64,000 bases of DNA, from positions 62,001-126,000 of the forward strand of contig JAGXRF010000097.1 in assembly GCA_018335925.1 (NCBI GenBank). The letters are read 5' to 3'. Positions 25,571-35,475 of the stretch are shown here, one piece after another. The notes under the pieces were generated by a model. The model saw only the letters and a list, made by a program, of their open reading frames with translations, had not been told where the DNA came from and ran no database searches. The first letter of the stretch is position 1, and each line of letters starts with the position of its first letter. A program made the translations under genes and the position numbers. Source of the stretch: Flavobacteriales bacterium (lineage in GTDB: Bacteria > Bacteroidota > Bacteroidia > Flavobacteriales > Flavobacteriaceae).

Positions 25571-26335
25571 TTAATCTTCCTCAATTTCTCTCCATGAAAT
25601 TGTTTTGTTGGCAAATATTTTTAACTCAATCCGATAGCAAATATCCGTATCCGGTTGACAAATATTGACAGAGAACAGCCAATACAATTCTTCAGTTGCT
25701 TCTAAATGGCAAGTAGAAATTTCATAAAAGGGCATTTCCTCTTCAGGAATGATGTCTTCAAATAGCTGTTTTTCAATTTTCCATTGATGATAAATTTGTT
25801 GGTTTTTATCCAATAATTGAATAATTAACTCTTGGTCTAAATAGGTAATTTGATCACCTATGATAGGTTGTTTTAATTTAACTTCCGATTGTTTTTCTAC
25901 CAATTGAAACTTTATAGCAAACTCTTTGGTCTTTTTAACGGATGAAATTTGTTCATTAGTCACTTTTTCATCAACTTTTTTGAATTCAATCTTTTTATCA
26001 GAAGATCCAATCTGACTACATGAAACTAACCAACCTATCATAACTATGGTAAACAAAACTCGTTTAACTGCTTTATAAACAATTATCCCAATATATGCCC
26101 CAATCAGAATGGTTAACAGCCAATTCAACCAGTTTGGCTCAGGATGTCCGTTGGATATTGCAGTGGTATGATAAAAATATGATTTCCATCCAGATAAAAT
26201 ATTTGTGTGGTAATAACAAGGATCTGGAATTAACCACGGTTCAATCACATAAACATTAAGCAGGATTGCTAATGAGACAGTTAAAAAAACCAAAGAAATT
26301 TTAAAAAAATACTTCATTTTATTTGAGACAAACAT
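25571..26335 (-). CDS. Hypothetical membrane protein fused to lipoprotein-like domain
   Basis: 254 aa of mixed architecture. Residues 1-90 hold two TM helices flanking DPCYYHT and a GHPEPNWLN segment, which I recall from small flavobacterial membrane proteins. Residues about 92-110 form a third hydrophobic stretch with a lipobox-like LVSC. The remainder (about 115-254) is a soluble beta-rich domain with several Cys. It reads like a membrane protein gene joined in frame to a lipoprotein gene. There is no stop between them. Function unknown. Confidence 0.65.
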   Translation of the reverse strand: MFVSNKMKYFFKISLVFLTVSLAILLNVYVIEPWLIPDPCYYHTNILSGWKSYFYHTTAISNGHPEPNWLNWLLTILIGAYIGIIVYKAVKRVLFTIVMIGWLVSCSQIGSSDKKIEFKKVDEKVTNEQISSVKKTKEFAIKFQLVEKQSEVKLKQPIIGDQITYLDQELIIQLLDKNQQIYHQWKIEKQLFEDIIPEEEMPFYEISTCHLEATEELYWLFSVNICQPDTDICYRIELKIFANKTISWREIEED

Positions 26336-26338
26336 TTG

Positions 26339-29300
26339 CTATGTTTCCATTTCTTTTAATAGCTGTAACGCTTTAGCAATCGTTTTTACGTCTTCGAACG
26401 TAAGTAGTAATCGCAAACCGTTTTTGGTTTGTTTTTCTTTTAAAGTACATTGCTTGCCTTTGGCATGTGCAAATTGTAACACTTGGTTAAACTGCTTGCT
26501 TTGGTAAAAAGCCGATTGTTGGTCACCCACAAAATAACCAATCATTTTCCCTTGCTTTAGCAATAGTTTTTCCATACCAAATCGGGTGGCAATCCATTTA
26601 ATTTGCACACTTAATAACAAGTCTTTGGCTTCTTTTGGTAATGGCCCAAAACGGTCTATCAAGGCTTTTTCAAAAGTCAACAGTTCCGTTTCATTAGTCA
26701 CGTTACTTAATTCGTTATACAAACTCAATCTTTCCGTAACTTGATTGATGTAATCATCCGGAAACATCAAAGCAAAATCGGTATCAAGCATCCACTCTTT
26801 TACATAATTTCTATTGGTTTCTTGCTCTGTGTATAAGTCTTTAAATTCTTTTTCTTTTAATTCGTCAATGGCTTCCTCCATAATTTTTTGGTAGGTTTCA
26901 AAGCCAATCTCGTTGATAAAGCCACTCTGTTCACCACCCAATAAATCTCCCGCTCCACGAATTTCTAAATCTTTCATCGCAATATTAAAACCGCTGCCTA
27001 AATCGCGATATTGTTCAATGGCTTGCATGCGTTTTCGGGCTTCTTCGGTCATGGAATGATGCGGAGGTGCTATGAAATAACAAAACGCTTTTTTGTTGCT
27101 TCGTCCTACCCTACCTCGCATTTGGTGCAAATCAGACAAACCAAAATGGTTGGCATTGTTGATAAAAATGGTATTGGCATTGGGCACATCCAAGCCGCTT
27201 TCGATAATAGAGGTAGCCACCAACACATCATAGGCACCTTCCATAAATTGCAACATGACTTCTTCCAGTTTTTTGCCATCCATTTGTCCGTGACCAATAG
27301 CAATTCGAGCATCAGGAACCAATCGTTGGATCATTCCTGCAACTTCTGCAATGTTATCTACCCGATTGTGAATAAAAAACACTTGTCCTCCTCGTTGCAA
27401 CTCGTAACTCACCGCATCGCGAATGGTTTCTTCATTCCATCTTATCACTTGACTTTCGATAGGGTAACGGTTAGGTGGTGCGGTTTTAATCACGCTTAAA
27501 TCTCTGGCAGCCATTAACGAAAACTGCAAGGTTCTCGGGATAGGAGTTGCAGTTAAAGTCAAGGTATCTACATTCGGAGCTATGGTTTTTAATTTGTCTT
27601 TTACATTTACTCCAAATTTTTGTTCTTCGTCAATAATCAACAAACCCAAGTCTTTAAAAACCGTGCTTTTCCCTGCCAATTGATGTGTTCCTATTAAAAT
27701 ATCTATTTTACCGGAAGCCAAATCTTTTAAAATTTCAGTTTTTTGTTTTGCTGATTTGAATCGGTTGATGTACTCCACACGAACAGGTAAATCTTTCAAT
27801 CGTTCGGAAAAAGTTCGGTAATGTTGGTAAGCCAAAATGGTAGTTGGCACCAACACTGCCACTTGTTTGCTGTTATCTACTGCCTTAAATGCAGCCCGAA
27901 TGGCTACTTCGGTTTTTCCAAAACCAACATCTCCACAAACCAAACGATCCATAGGCCTGTCAGATTCCATATCCATTTTCACCTCTTGGGTGGCTTGCAT
28001 TTGATCGGGAGTATCTTCGTATATAAACGAACTTTCTAATTCTTTTTGCAGGTACGAGTCAGGAGCAAAAGCATAACCCTTTTGCAATCTTCGTTGGGCA
28101 TATAACTGAATTAAGTTAAAAGCTATGTGCTTGATGCGACTTTTGGTTTTTTCCTTTACCGCTTTCCAAGCTTTGGAACCTAATTTGTAAATTTTTGGGG
28201 TAGTACCATCTTTTCCATTGTACTTGGCAATTTTATGTAATGCGTGAATACTCACATAAACAATATCATTATCGGCATATACCAATTTGATAGCTTCTTG
28301 TTTTTTTCCTTCTACATCAATTTTTTGCAAACCTCCAAATTTACCTATCCCATGATCAATATGGGTTACATAATCCCCTACGGTGAGGGAATTAAGTTCC
28401 TTAAGCGAAATGGTTTGTTTTTTGGAAGTATTTGATTTTAGGTTAAACTTATGGTACCTTTCAAAAATTTGATGATCGGTATAACATGCCAATTGATGGG
28501 TAGCATCTACAAAACCTTCATGTAAAGAAAGCACCAATGGATGATAATCTTTAGAATGACTTTCGGAATTTTCAGCATCTATGCTTTCAAAAATATCTTG
28601 AAACCGTCGTACTTGAGCATCTGTGGAACATAGCAAATAATTTTCCAAACCTTGGTGTTGGTTTTCTCTCAAATTATCTAACAACAAATCGAATTGTTTG
28701 TGAAACGATGGCTGTGGTTGCATTTGCATATCCAACACCAAATGAGGAAAAAAATAAGTGGTATTGGTCGCTTCAATCACTGTAAAACCTTCCAATTGAT
28801 GGATCCATTGTTTACCGGAACAAAATAAATTTTCAGGCTTTGCACGTTGAATTTCTTTTGACAATTTCTCCCATTGTTGTTGTGCCATTACCCATTGTTG
28901 CTCCAATTGTTGAAAAGCTTGGTCTACTTTTGGGCACCAAAAAATAGTATGAGAAGGAATAAACTCCAAAAAAGTTTGCCGACTTTCTGCAGAAGTTTTG
29001 TTTTCAACATTTGGTAAAATTTGGATATTGGTTTGGGTGGCAATAGAAAGTTGTGTTTCAACATCAAAAGTTCTAATGCTTTCTACTTCGTTGCCAAAAA
29101 ACTCTATACGATAAGGGACTTCATTAGAAAAAGAAAACACATCTAAAATCCCACCTCGAACAGAAAACTCTCCGGGTTCGGTAACAAAATCTACCCGTTT
29201 AAAAGCAAATTCAAAAAGTGTTTCGTTTACAAAATCAATTCCTAACTGGTCTCCTACTTTAATATTAAATGTGTTTTTATCTAGCTCTACTTTTGTGACT

Positions 29301-29695
29301 ACTTTTTCAAACAAAGCCTCCGGATACGTAACCACTATCCACGGTTGGTTAGAAGTAGAGATTTTGTTGAGAACTTCTGCTCTTAATAAGATATTGGCAT
29401 TGTCGGTATCTTCAATTTCATACGGTCTGCGATAAGAACTCGGATAAAAAAGCACTTGGGTATTTTCGCAAAGCAACTCCAAGTCGTTTAAATGATAGGC
29501 AGCCGATTCTTTATCTGGCAACACCAATAACCAAAGTTGTTTGGATTGGTTTTGCAATGCTTGTACCACAAAAGATGCTCCTGAACCAACTACTCCTTGC
29601 AAATGAATTTTGGCATAAGGTGTTTTTAAACTTTCTTTGATAAGGTTTATCGAAGAGGAATTTTGATAAAGTTGGGTAAGTTTAGTTTTGCTCAC
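26339..29695 (-). CDS. mfd: Transcription-repair coupling factor
   Basis: 1118 aa. It displaces RNA polymerase stalled at lesions and recruits UvrA. The N-terminal UvrB-homology region (about 1-330) is followed by the RNAP-interaction domain (about 430-500, GDYVTHIDHGIGKF). The RecG-like translocase has Walker A GDVGFGKTEVA, DEEQ box IDEEQKFGV, TATPIPRTL and MRGRVGRS. A C-terminal TRCF domain follows. Length and motifs are complete. Its start overlaps the end of the upstream lipoprotein gene by 14 bp. Confidence 0.97.
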   Translation of the reverse strand: MSKTKLTQLYQNSSSINLIKESLKTPYAKIHLQGVVGSGASFVVQALQNQSKQLWLLVLPDKESAAYHLNDLELLCENTQVLFYPSSYRRPYEIEDTDNANILLRAEVLNKISTSNQPWIVVTYPEALFEKVVTKVELDKNTFNIKVGDQLGIDFVNETLFEFAFKRVDFVTEPGEFSVRGGILDVFSFSNEVPYRIEFFGNEVESIRTFDVETQLSIATQTNIQILPNVENKTSAESRQTFLEFIPSHTIFWCPKVDQAFQQLEQQWVMAQQQWEKLSKEIQRAKPENLFCSGKQWIHQLEGFTVIEATNTTYFFPHLVLDMQMQPQPSFHKQFDLLLDNLRENQHQGLENYLLCSTDAQVRRFQDIFESIDAENSESHSKDYHPLVLSLHEGFVDATHQLACYTDHQIFERYHKFNLKSNTSKKQTISLKELNSLTVGDYVTHIDHGIGKFGGLQKIDVEGKKQEAIKLVYADNDIVYVSIHALHKIAKYNGKDGTTPKIYKLGSKAWKAVKEKTKSRIKHIAFNLIQLYAQRRLQKGYAFAPDSYLQKELESSFIYEDTPDQMQATQEVKMDMESDRPMDRLVCGDVGFGKTEVAIRAAFKAVDNSKQVAVLVPTTILAYQHYRTFSERLKDLPVRVEYINRFKSAKQKTEILKDLASGKIDILIGTHQLAGKSTVFKDLGLLIIDEEQKFGVNVKDKLKTIAPNVDTLTLTATPIPRTLQFSLMAARDLSVIKTAPPNRYPIESQVIRWNEETIRDAVSYELQRGGQVFFIHNRVDNIAEVAGMIQRLVPDARIAIGHGQMDGKKLEEVMLQFMEGAYDVLVATSIIESGLDVPNANTIFINNANHFGLSDLHQMRGRVGRSNKKAFCYFIAPPHHSMTEEARKRMQAIEQYRDLGSGFNIAMKDLEIRGAGDLLGGEQSGFINEIGFETYQKIMEEAIDELKEKEFKDLYTEQETNRNYVKEWMLDTDFALMFPDDYINQVTERLSLYNELSNVTNETELLTFEKALIDRFGPLPKEAKDLLLSVQIKWIATRFGMEKLLLKQGKMIGYFVGDQQSAFYQSKQFNQVLQFAHAKGKQCTLKEKQTKNGLRLLLTFEDVKTIAKALQLLKEMET

Positions 29696-30281
29696 TTGGG
29701 GTTAACTTAAAATCGGTATTTTTTGCAGCTCTGCTAGTATCTTTTAGGCGTTGTAACATTTCTAATTCGCCTTTTTCAAAAGGAATTTTACCTTTGGTAT
29801 ACATTTCGTTGATGCGATTCTCTACATCTAAAATAGCTTGATTTAGCTGTACCACGGTGTAATTAACTTCTTTCACCGGAACTTGTTGTAAAGCAAGATA
29901 CATTTCTAAATTTTTACATTCGGTTTGAATGACATGTACTCTACCAAAAATTTCTTGTTTTTGTAAATCTTGCGGAATATCGTCTGTAAGTAACAAACTT
30001 TTTTCATGAAGCGTTTTTGCCTTTTCTTTAAAAGCTTGCAAAGAAGTTTTAGGTTTTTGAGCTAAAAAATTTCGAAATGCCACCCATGAATTCCATCCAT
30101 TTGTCAAATTTTGTGTATCAGTATACAGCACAGAAGCAGAAAAAACCCATGCTTTTTCAATGGCTTGAAAAGCTTCTTGCTCTTTAGCCAACTGTTTTTT
30201 TTGATCTTCTTTTTGGGTATTGGGTTCTTGATTACAAGCAAAAAGCAACAAAATCAAGATAAAAAAACCTAAGTAACGCAT
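29682..30281 (-). CDS. Hypothetical lipoprotein, helical
   Basis: 199 aa. A lipobox LFAC (Cys16) follows a hydrophobic signal. The mature part is strongly helical and charged (Lys/Glu/Gln), with a leading coiled coil. The 3' end overlaps mfd by 14 bp and the 5' end is 1 bp from tadA, so tadA, this gene and mfd are probably one operon. I do not recognise the family. Confidence 0.75.
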   Translation of the reverse strand: MRYLGFFILILLLFACNQEPNTQKEDQKKQLAKEQEAFQAIEKAWVFSASVLYTDTQNLTNGWNSWVAFRNFLAQKPKTSLQAFKEKAKTLHEKSLLLTDDIPQDLQKQEIFGRVHVIQTECKNLEMYLALQQVPVKEVNYTVVQLNQAILDVENRINEMYTKGKIPFEKGELEMLQRLKDTSRAAKNTDFKLTPSEQN

Positions 30282-30282
30282 G

Positions 30283-30726
30283 TTATTTCCTTTTTTTTTG
30301 AAAAAAATTCCACATTAAACTCGCACATTCCTCTTCTAAAATTCCCTTTGTAACTTGTGTTTTTGGATGCAACGGGACTCCTAAAGCTTCAAATCCTCTT
30401 TTAGGGTCAGAAGCTCCAAAAACCACTCGGTCTATTTGACTCCAATACAAGGCTCCAGCACACATAGCACAAGGTTCTAGGGTAACGTAAATGGTACACT
30501 TTTTTAAATATTTTCCACCTAAAAAATTGGCTGCAGCGGTAATGGCTTGCATTTCGGCATGTGCAGTAACATCGGTTAGTAATTCGGTCAGATTGTGGCT
30601 TTTGGCTATAATTCTGCCATCTACTACCACCACTGCTCCAACCGGAACTTCTTCTTTTTCCAATGCCAAATTAGCTTCTTGCAAAGCTTTCTGCATAAAA
30701 AAAACATCCATATTCATGGCTTCCAT
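30283..30726 (-). CDS. tadA: tRNA-specific adenosine deaminase
   Basis: 147 aa. It converts wobble A34 to inosine in tRNA-Arg(ACG). The cytidine-deaminase zinc site is complete: HAE with His56 and Glu58, and PCAMC with Cys86 and Cys89. Met6 may be the true start, since family members usually begin just before FMQKAL. First gene of the unit continuing into the lipoprotein gene and mfd. Confidence 0.95.
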   Translation of the reverse strand: MEAMNMDVFFMQKALQEANLALEKEEVPVGAVVVVDGRIIAKSHNLTELLTDVTAHAEMQAITAAANFLGGKYLKKCTIYVTLEPCAMCAGALYWSQIDRVVFGASDPKRGFEALGVPLHPKTQVTKGILEEECASLMWNFFQKKRK

Positions 30727-30809
30727 ATTGCAAAAGTAAGAAAATGTAAAGTTTATCGTTGCTAAAATTAGCCTTCTAAATAATAAACCTTTGCAATGAT
30801 AGGTTTTTG

Positions 30810-30817
30810 TACTTTTG
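30810..30817 (+). promoter_or_regulatory. -7 element TACTTTTG before dxs
   Basis: Exact TAnnTTTG match, with TTG at 30791-30793 (16-nt spacer) as a possible -33. It overlaps the open frame upstream of dxs and so places the true start further downstream. Confidence 0.5.
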
Positions 30818-30842
30818 TGTGCACCAAATTCTTCCAGTTGAA

Positions 30843-32630
30843 GTGAAGCATTCTTACAAAATTCTCGATACCATCCAATCTCCCAATGATTTGCGAAAAT
30901 TAACGCAGAGCGAATTGGTGGTGCTAGCTGCTGAAATCAGACAGTTTATCATTGAAGTGGTTGCAACCAAAGAAGGTCATTTGGGTGCAAGTTTAGGAGT
31001 TGTAGAACTTACCTTAGCATTGCATTATGCAATGAATACTCCCGAAGATTTGTTGGTTTGGGATGTAGGACACCAAGCCTATGTGCATAAAATTATTACC
31101 GGAAGAAAAGACGTATTTTCAACCAACCGACAATGGAACGGAATTTCAGGCTTTCCGAAAAGAGAAGAAAGCAATTACGATACCTTTGGAGTGGGACACG
31201 CTTCTACTTCAATTTCTGCGGCTTTGGGCATGGCCATTGCCTCACAATTAAACGGAGAAAACAAACAACATATTGCAGTGATTGGAGATGCCTCCATAGC
31301 AGGCGGAATGGCATTTGAAGCCTTGAACCATGCTGGGGTAAGCAACACTAATTTGTTGGTTATTTTAAATGACAATGCCATAGGCATCGACCCAAGTGTG
31401 GGAGCATTAAAACACTATTTAACCAATTTAAAAGAAGGTAAAAACCCTAAACACCAAAACCTATTTGAAGCATTGAATTTTCAATACTTTGGACCAATAG
31501 ATGGGCATGATATTTCTGCATTAATTGAAATTTTAGAAAAGTTAAAAACCGTTTCTGAACCCAAACTTTTACACGTAATTACAACCAAAGGCAAAGGCTT
31601 AAAGCAAGCAGAAGAAAACCAAGTTTTGTATCATGCTCCAGGAAAATTTGACTCAGCCACTGGAGATATTTCTCCAAAAAATAATGAAAACACCCCACCA
31701 AAATTTCAAGATGTTTTTGGGTTAACATTGGTGGACTTGGCTAAAAACAATCCTAAAATTATTGGAATTACCCCTGCCATGCCAACCGGAAGTTCGTTAA
31801 AATTTTTGATGGATGCTTTCCCGGAAAGAGCATTTGATGTGGGTATTGCAGAACAACATGCAGTAACCTTGGCAGCTGGAATGGCTACCCAAGGTTTTAC
31901 GGTATTTTGTGCTATTTATTCTACCTTTTTACAAAGGGCTTATGACCAAGTAATTCACGATGTTTGTTTACAAAATTTACCGGTTATTTTTTGTTTAGAC
32001 AGGGCCGGATTGGTTGGAGAAGATGGAGCTACCCATCATGGTGTATTTGACATTGCCTATTTGCAATGCATCCCAAACTTAACCATTTTAGCACCAAAAG
32101 ACGAGTTAGAACTTCAAGATTTGCTTTATACTATTTCTGAAGAAAAACCCGGACCTGTAGCTATTCGCTACCCTAGAGGAAAAGGATTGCATATTCAATG
32201 GAAAAAAATTCCGGAAAAAATAAACTACCAAAAAGCAAAAACCATAAAAAAAGGAAGTAAAATTGCGGTACTTTCCACAGGTTTTACTGCACATTTGGTT
32301 AAAGAAGCCTTTGAAAAGTTTGAAAATACTGCTGTATTTTCTCATTATCATTTTGGATGTATCAAACCATTTGATGAAGAATGTTTATTAGAGATTTCAG
32401 CTACTCATAAAGCGATTTTAACTATAGAAGATGGGGTAATCAAAGGGGCTTTTGGAGAAGCTATTGCTAGTTTTCTGGCAAAAAATCAAAAAAACATTTC
32501 GATAATAAATCTAGGGATACCCGACTTATTTATTGAACACGGAACTATTTCGCAACTACAAGAATATTGTAAATTTGACCCCGAAAATATATTTCTAACC
32601 CTCCAAAAATTAGAAAAATCTCTATCCTGA
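30843..32630 (+). CDS. dxs: 1-deoxy-D-xylulose-5-phosphate synthase
   Basis: About 595 aa. It condenses pyruvate and glyceraldehyde 3-phosphate using thiamine diphosphate, the first step of the MEP isoprenoid pathway. Seen are the N-terminal LLDTI-like ILDTIQSPNDLRKL, GHLGASLGVVELT, the ThDP motif GDASIAGGMAFEALNHAG..NDN, DVGIAEQHAVTLAAGMA and AIRYPRG. I place the start at GTG 30843, which precedes the conserved N-terminus. The open frame further up begins with TTG at 30807 and overlaps a promoter element. No ATG lies between. Slightly short of the usual 620-640. Confidence 0.95.
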   Translation: MKHSYKILDTIQSPNDLRKLTQSELVVLAAEIRQFIIEVVATKEGHLGASLGVVELTLALHYAMNTPEDLLVWDVGHQAYVHKIITGRKDVFSTNRQWNGISGFPKREESNYDTFGVGHASTSISAALGMAIASQLNGENKQHIAVIGDASIAGGMAFEALNHAGVSNTNLLVILNDNAIGIDPSVGALKHYLTNLKEGKNPKHQNLFEALNFQYFGPIDGHDISALIEILEKLKTVSEPKLLHVITTKGKGLKQAEENQVLYHAPGKFDSATGDISPKNNENTPPKFQDVFGLTLVDLAKNNPKIIGITPAMPTGSSLKFLMDAFPERAFDVGIAEQHAVTLAAGMATQGFTVFCAIYSTFLQRAYDQVIHDVCLQNLPVIFCLDRAGLVGEDGATHHGVFDIAYLQCIPNLTILAPKDELELQDLLYTISEEKPGPVAIRYPRGKGLHIQWKKIPEKINYQKAKTIKKGSKIAVLSTGFTAHLVKEAFEKFENTAVFSHYHFGCIKPFDEECLLEISATHKAILTIEDGVIKGAFGEAIASFLAKNQKNISIINLGIPDLFIEHGTISQLQEYCKFDPENIFLTLQKLEKSLS

Positions 32631-32633
32631 TTA

Positions 32634-33566
32634 ATGAAATCTACAATAAAACTTTTACTATTTATGTTGGCTTTTAACTTTGCCAACTCTCAAATTAGAA
32701 CTACCATCGATACCATTTTTTGGACCAAAAAAAATGAAGTCGGATTAGATTTAAGTCAAATCTCATTTGCCAATTGGAATGCAGGGGGAAATAATTCAAT
32801 TTCCGGATTGTTGAAAGGCCAATTTCAAAGAAATTACAAAAGAGAAAGTATTTTGTGGAATAACGAATTAATTGTTCGTTATGGTATCAACAAACAAGAA
32901 GGTAGAGAAGTAAGAAAAACGGATGATGTTTTGCAGCTACAGTCAAATTTTGGTTACCGAAAAGAGCCACAATCTAACTGGTATTACATGGCCCGATTTA
33001 ATTTTAGCACCCAATTTACAGATGGTTTTAATTATCCGAATACCGACAATCCAATATCCAGATTTATGGCTCCCGGGTTTTTGTTTTTAGGGGTTGGTAG
33101 CGAATATGTTCGAAAAGACTTGAACTTGTTTGTGTATGCTTCTCCAATGACACTTAAAACTACTTTTGTAATGGATCAAACATTGGCAAACAGAGGAGCT
33201 TTTGGGGTAAGGCCTGCTATTTTAGATGCCGATGGAAATGTAATTCAGCGTGGGGCTAGAAGCAGAAATGAATTTGGTATTTTGATTAACAACCAGTGGA
33301 AAAGAACCATATACAAGAATATGGAGTTGGAACATCGTATGAGCTTATACACTGATTATTTGAATAATTTTGGCAACATCGATATCGATTGGCAAGTGCA
33401 AATTAATATGGTGGTAAATGAATATGTAAGAGCCAATATAGGAATGCACTTGATTTATGATGACGATATCAAAGCCAGAAAAGAGATAGACGGGCAACAA
33501 GTAACCGTTGGGCCAAAAGTTCAATTCAAGCAGTTGCTAGGTGTTGGTGTAGTGTATAGCTTTTAA
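32634..33566 (+). CDS. DUF3078 domain-containing protein, outer-membrane beta-barrel
   Basis: 310 aa. Sec signal peptide (cleaved after ANS, about residue 19). The mature N-terminus has the DUF3078 signature (W.KKNEVGLDLSQISFANWNAGG), followed by alternating amphipathic strands ending in VVYSF, as outer-membrane barrels do. It starts 3 bp after dxs, so it is co-transcribed with it. Function unknown. Its 3' end overlaps bioA by 4 bp on the opposite strand. Confidence 0.88.
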   Translation: MKSTIKLLLFMLAFNFANSQIRTTIDTIFWTKKNEVGLDLSQISFANWNAGGNNSISGLLKGQFQRNYKRESILWNNELIVRYGINKQEGREVRKTDDVLQLQSNFGYRKEPQSNWYYMARFNFSTQFTDGFNYPNTDNPISRFMAPGFLFLGVGSEYVRKDLNLFVYASPMTLKTTFVMDQTLANRGAFGVRPAILDADGNVIQRGARSRNEFGILINNQWKRTIYKNMELEHRMSLYTDYLNNFGNIDIDWQVQINMVVNEYVRANIGMHLIYDDDIKARKEIDGQQVTVGPKVQFKQLLGVGVVYSF

Positions 33567-34825
33567 ATAATCGTTAATACCTCTCTAACTTTTTCGTACA
33601 TAAACTCCAATTCCGTAGGCAAAATAACATAAGGTGGTAACAAATAAATGGTATTGCCAATAGGTCTTAATATCAATCCGTTTTGTATAAAAAACTGATA
33701 CATTTTATTGCGAAGATTTCCGTAATACTCTTTATCCTCTGAAATTACATCTAAAGCAAAGATTACTCCCATAACTCGAACATTTTCCACTTTAGGATGC
33801 CGTTGCATTTCGCTTTGAAATTGCAAGTGTTGCTGATGAATCCATTGTATTTGATTTTGGGTTTCTTGTTTTTCCATTAAACTAATAGCAGCAATGGCAG
33901 CAGCACAACCTAACGGATTGGCTGTAAAAGTGTGTCCGTGTAACAATGCTTTTCCCGATTCGTTATGCAAAAACCCATCGTATATGGTTTGTGTAAATGA
34001 AGTAATTGCCATTGGCAGCATCCCTCCTGTTAAAGCTTTGGACAAGCAAAAAATATCGGGATTTACCGATAAGTAATTGCTTGCAAAAGTTTTTCCTGTT
34101 TTACCAAATCCGGTCATTACCTCATCTGCAATAGCAAACGTTCGATTGTTTTGGGCTATTTGTATGATTTCACTCAAAAAATTGGCATCGTACATTCGCA
34201 TGCCTGCCGCACCTTGCACCAAAGGTTCAAAAATAAATGCGGCAAATTCTTGGGTATCCAATAAATCTTTTGCCTTTTTTACCACCTCATCACAAGTTGG
34301 AAGCGGAATACGAACTACCTCCAATAATTGGTCTTTAAAATGCTCGGTAAATAGTCCCAATCCACTTGCAGCCATGGCTCCAAAAGTATCTCCGTGATAT
34401 GCATCTTCTAAGGCTAAAATTTTGGTTCGTTTTACTCCCTTATTGATAAAAAATTGCAAAGATGCTTTTATAGCAACTTCCACCGCAGTTGAACCATTGT
34501 CAGAAAAAAACAATTTTGCTTGGTTATCCGGCAATAGTTGTAATAATTTTTCAGATAATTGAATGGCTGGAGTATGCGAAAAACCACCAAACAAAACATG
34601 ATCTAATTCCTGCATTTGTTGGTGTAACGCTGTTATTAACTCCGGATGAGCGTGTCCAAAGCAACAAGTCCACCATGAGCTGATGCCATCTAAGTAAGAT
34701 TTACCATCTTCATCATAAAAATATACTCCTTTAGCTTTTACAATAACAGGCAGGTCAGGCAAATGCTGGTGTTGTGTGTACGGATGCCACAGATTTTCTT
34801 GGTCTTTTTGTTTCCAAACACTCAT
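33563..34825 (-). CDS. bioA: Adenosylmethionine-8-amino-7-oxononanoate aminotransferase
   Basis: 420 aa PLP enzyme that makes 7,8-diaminopelargonate from KAPA with SAM as amino donor, the third-last step of biotin synthesis. Motifs: LWHPYTQHQHLPD at the N-terminus, DGISSWWTCCFGHAHPE, YHGDTFGAMAASG, DEVMTGFGKTG and the PLP lysine in LSKALTGGMLPM. Third gene of bioF-bioD-bioA, overlapping bioD by 4 bp. Confidence 0.97.
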   Translation of the reverse strand: MSVWKQKDQENLWHPYTQHQHLPDLPVIVKAKGVYFYDEDGKSYLDGISSWWTCCFGHAHPELITALHQQMQELDHVLFGGFSHTPAIQLSEKLLQLLPDNQAKLFFSDNGSTAVEVAIKASLQFFINKGVKRTKILALEDAYHGDTFGAMAASGLGLFTEHFKDQLLEVVRIPLPTCDEVVKKAKDLLDTQEFAAFIFEPLVQGAAGMRMYDANFLSEIIQIAQNNRTFAIADEVMTGFGKTGKTFASNYLSVNPDIFCLSKALTGGMLPMAITSFTQTIYDGFLHNESGKALLHGHTFTANPLGCAAAIAAISLMEKQETQNQIQWIHQQHLQFQSEMQRHPKVENVRVMGVIFALDVISEDKEYYGNLRNKMYQFFIQNGLILRPIGNTIYLLPPYVILPTELEFMYEKVREVLTII

Positions 34826-35475
34826 GCCATCAATTGTTTAAATATTTCGGTATCCTGAACCATTTCTGCATATTCTGCTACCACATTTTGATCTATATAT
34901 GGCTCTTGCTCTATGGCAAACCAAATCGGAACCCCACTCATTTGTTGGATGATGCGTTCGGTTTCTTGGTTTCTATCTCCACTAACTACCAAACCTATTA
35001 CTTGTAATCCCTTTTCTTTGAGTACATTTAAGGTGAGTAAGGAGTGATTGATGCTTCCTAAATAATTTTTGGTTACCACTACCACTTGCATATCAGGGGA
35101 GATGATATCTAAAATAGTTGCCTCATCATTAATGGGAACCAAGACACCACCAGCTCCTTCTACAATTAAATGATTGGTTGTTTTTGGAAGTTTGATTTTT
35201 GATAATTCTATCTTCTCCTCTACCAATTTGGCAGCCAAATGAGGAGAAACCGGATCGGGAAAACTATACACATTTGGATGTATCACAGATTTGGAATTGC
35301 TAATGAGACTTTTTACAGTTTGATGATCTGCACCTTCCAAAGTTCCGCTTTGAATTGGTTTGAAATAATCTGCTTGAAATGCTTCGGTTAATATGGCAGA
35401 AACCAAAGTCTTCCCAACATTGGTATCAATTCCGGTGACAAAAAATACTTTACTATGTTTATTACTTTTACTCAT
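34822..35475 (-). CDS. bioD: Dethiobiotin synthase
   Basis: 217 aa. It closes the ureido ring of dethiobiotin from diaminopelargonate, CO2 and ATP. The P-loop is FVTGIDTNVGKT, the substrate motif KPIQSG and the later EGAGGVLVPI. Four-base overlaps on both sides (bioF upstream, bioA downstream) indicate tight coupling. Confidence 0.97.
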   Translation of the reverse strand: MSKSNKHSKVFFVTGIDTNVGKTLVSAILTEAFQADYFKPIQSGTLEGADHQTVKSLISNSKSVIHPNVYSFPDPVSPHLAAKLVEEKIELSKIKLPKTTNHLIVEGAGGVLVPINDEATILDIISPDMQVVVVTKNYLGSINHSLLTLNVLKEKGLQVIGLVVSGDRNQETERIIQQMSGVPIWFAIEQEPYIDQNVVAEYAEMVQDTEIFKQLMA

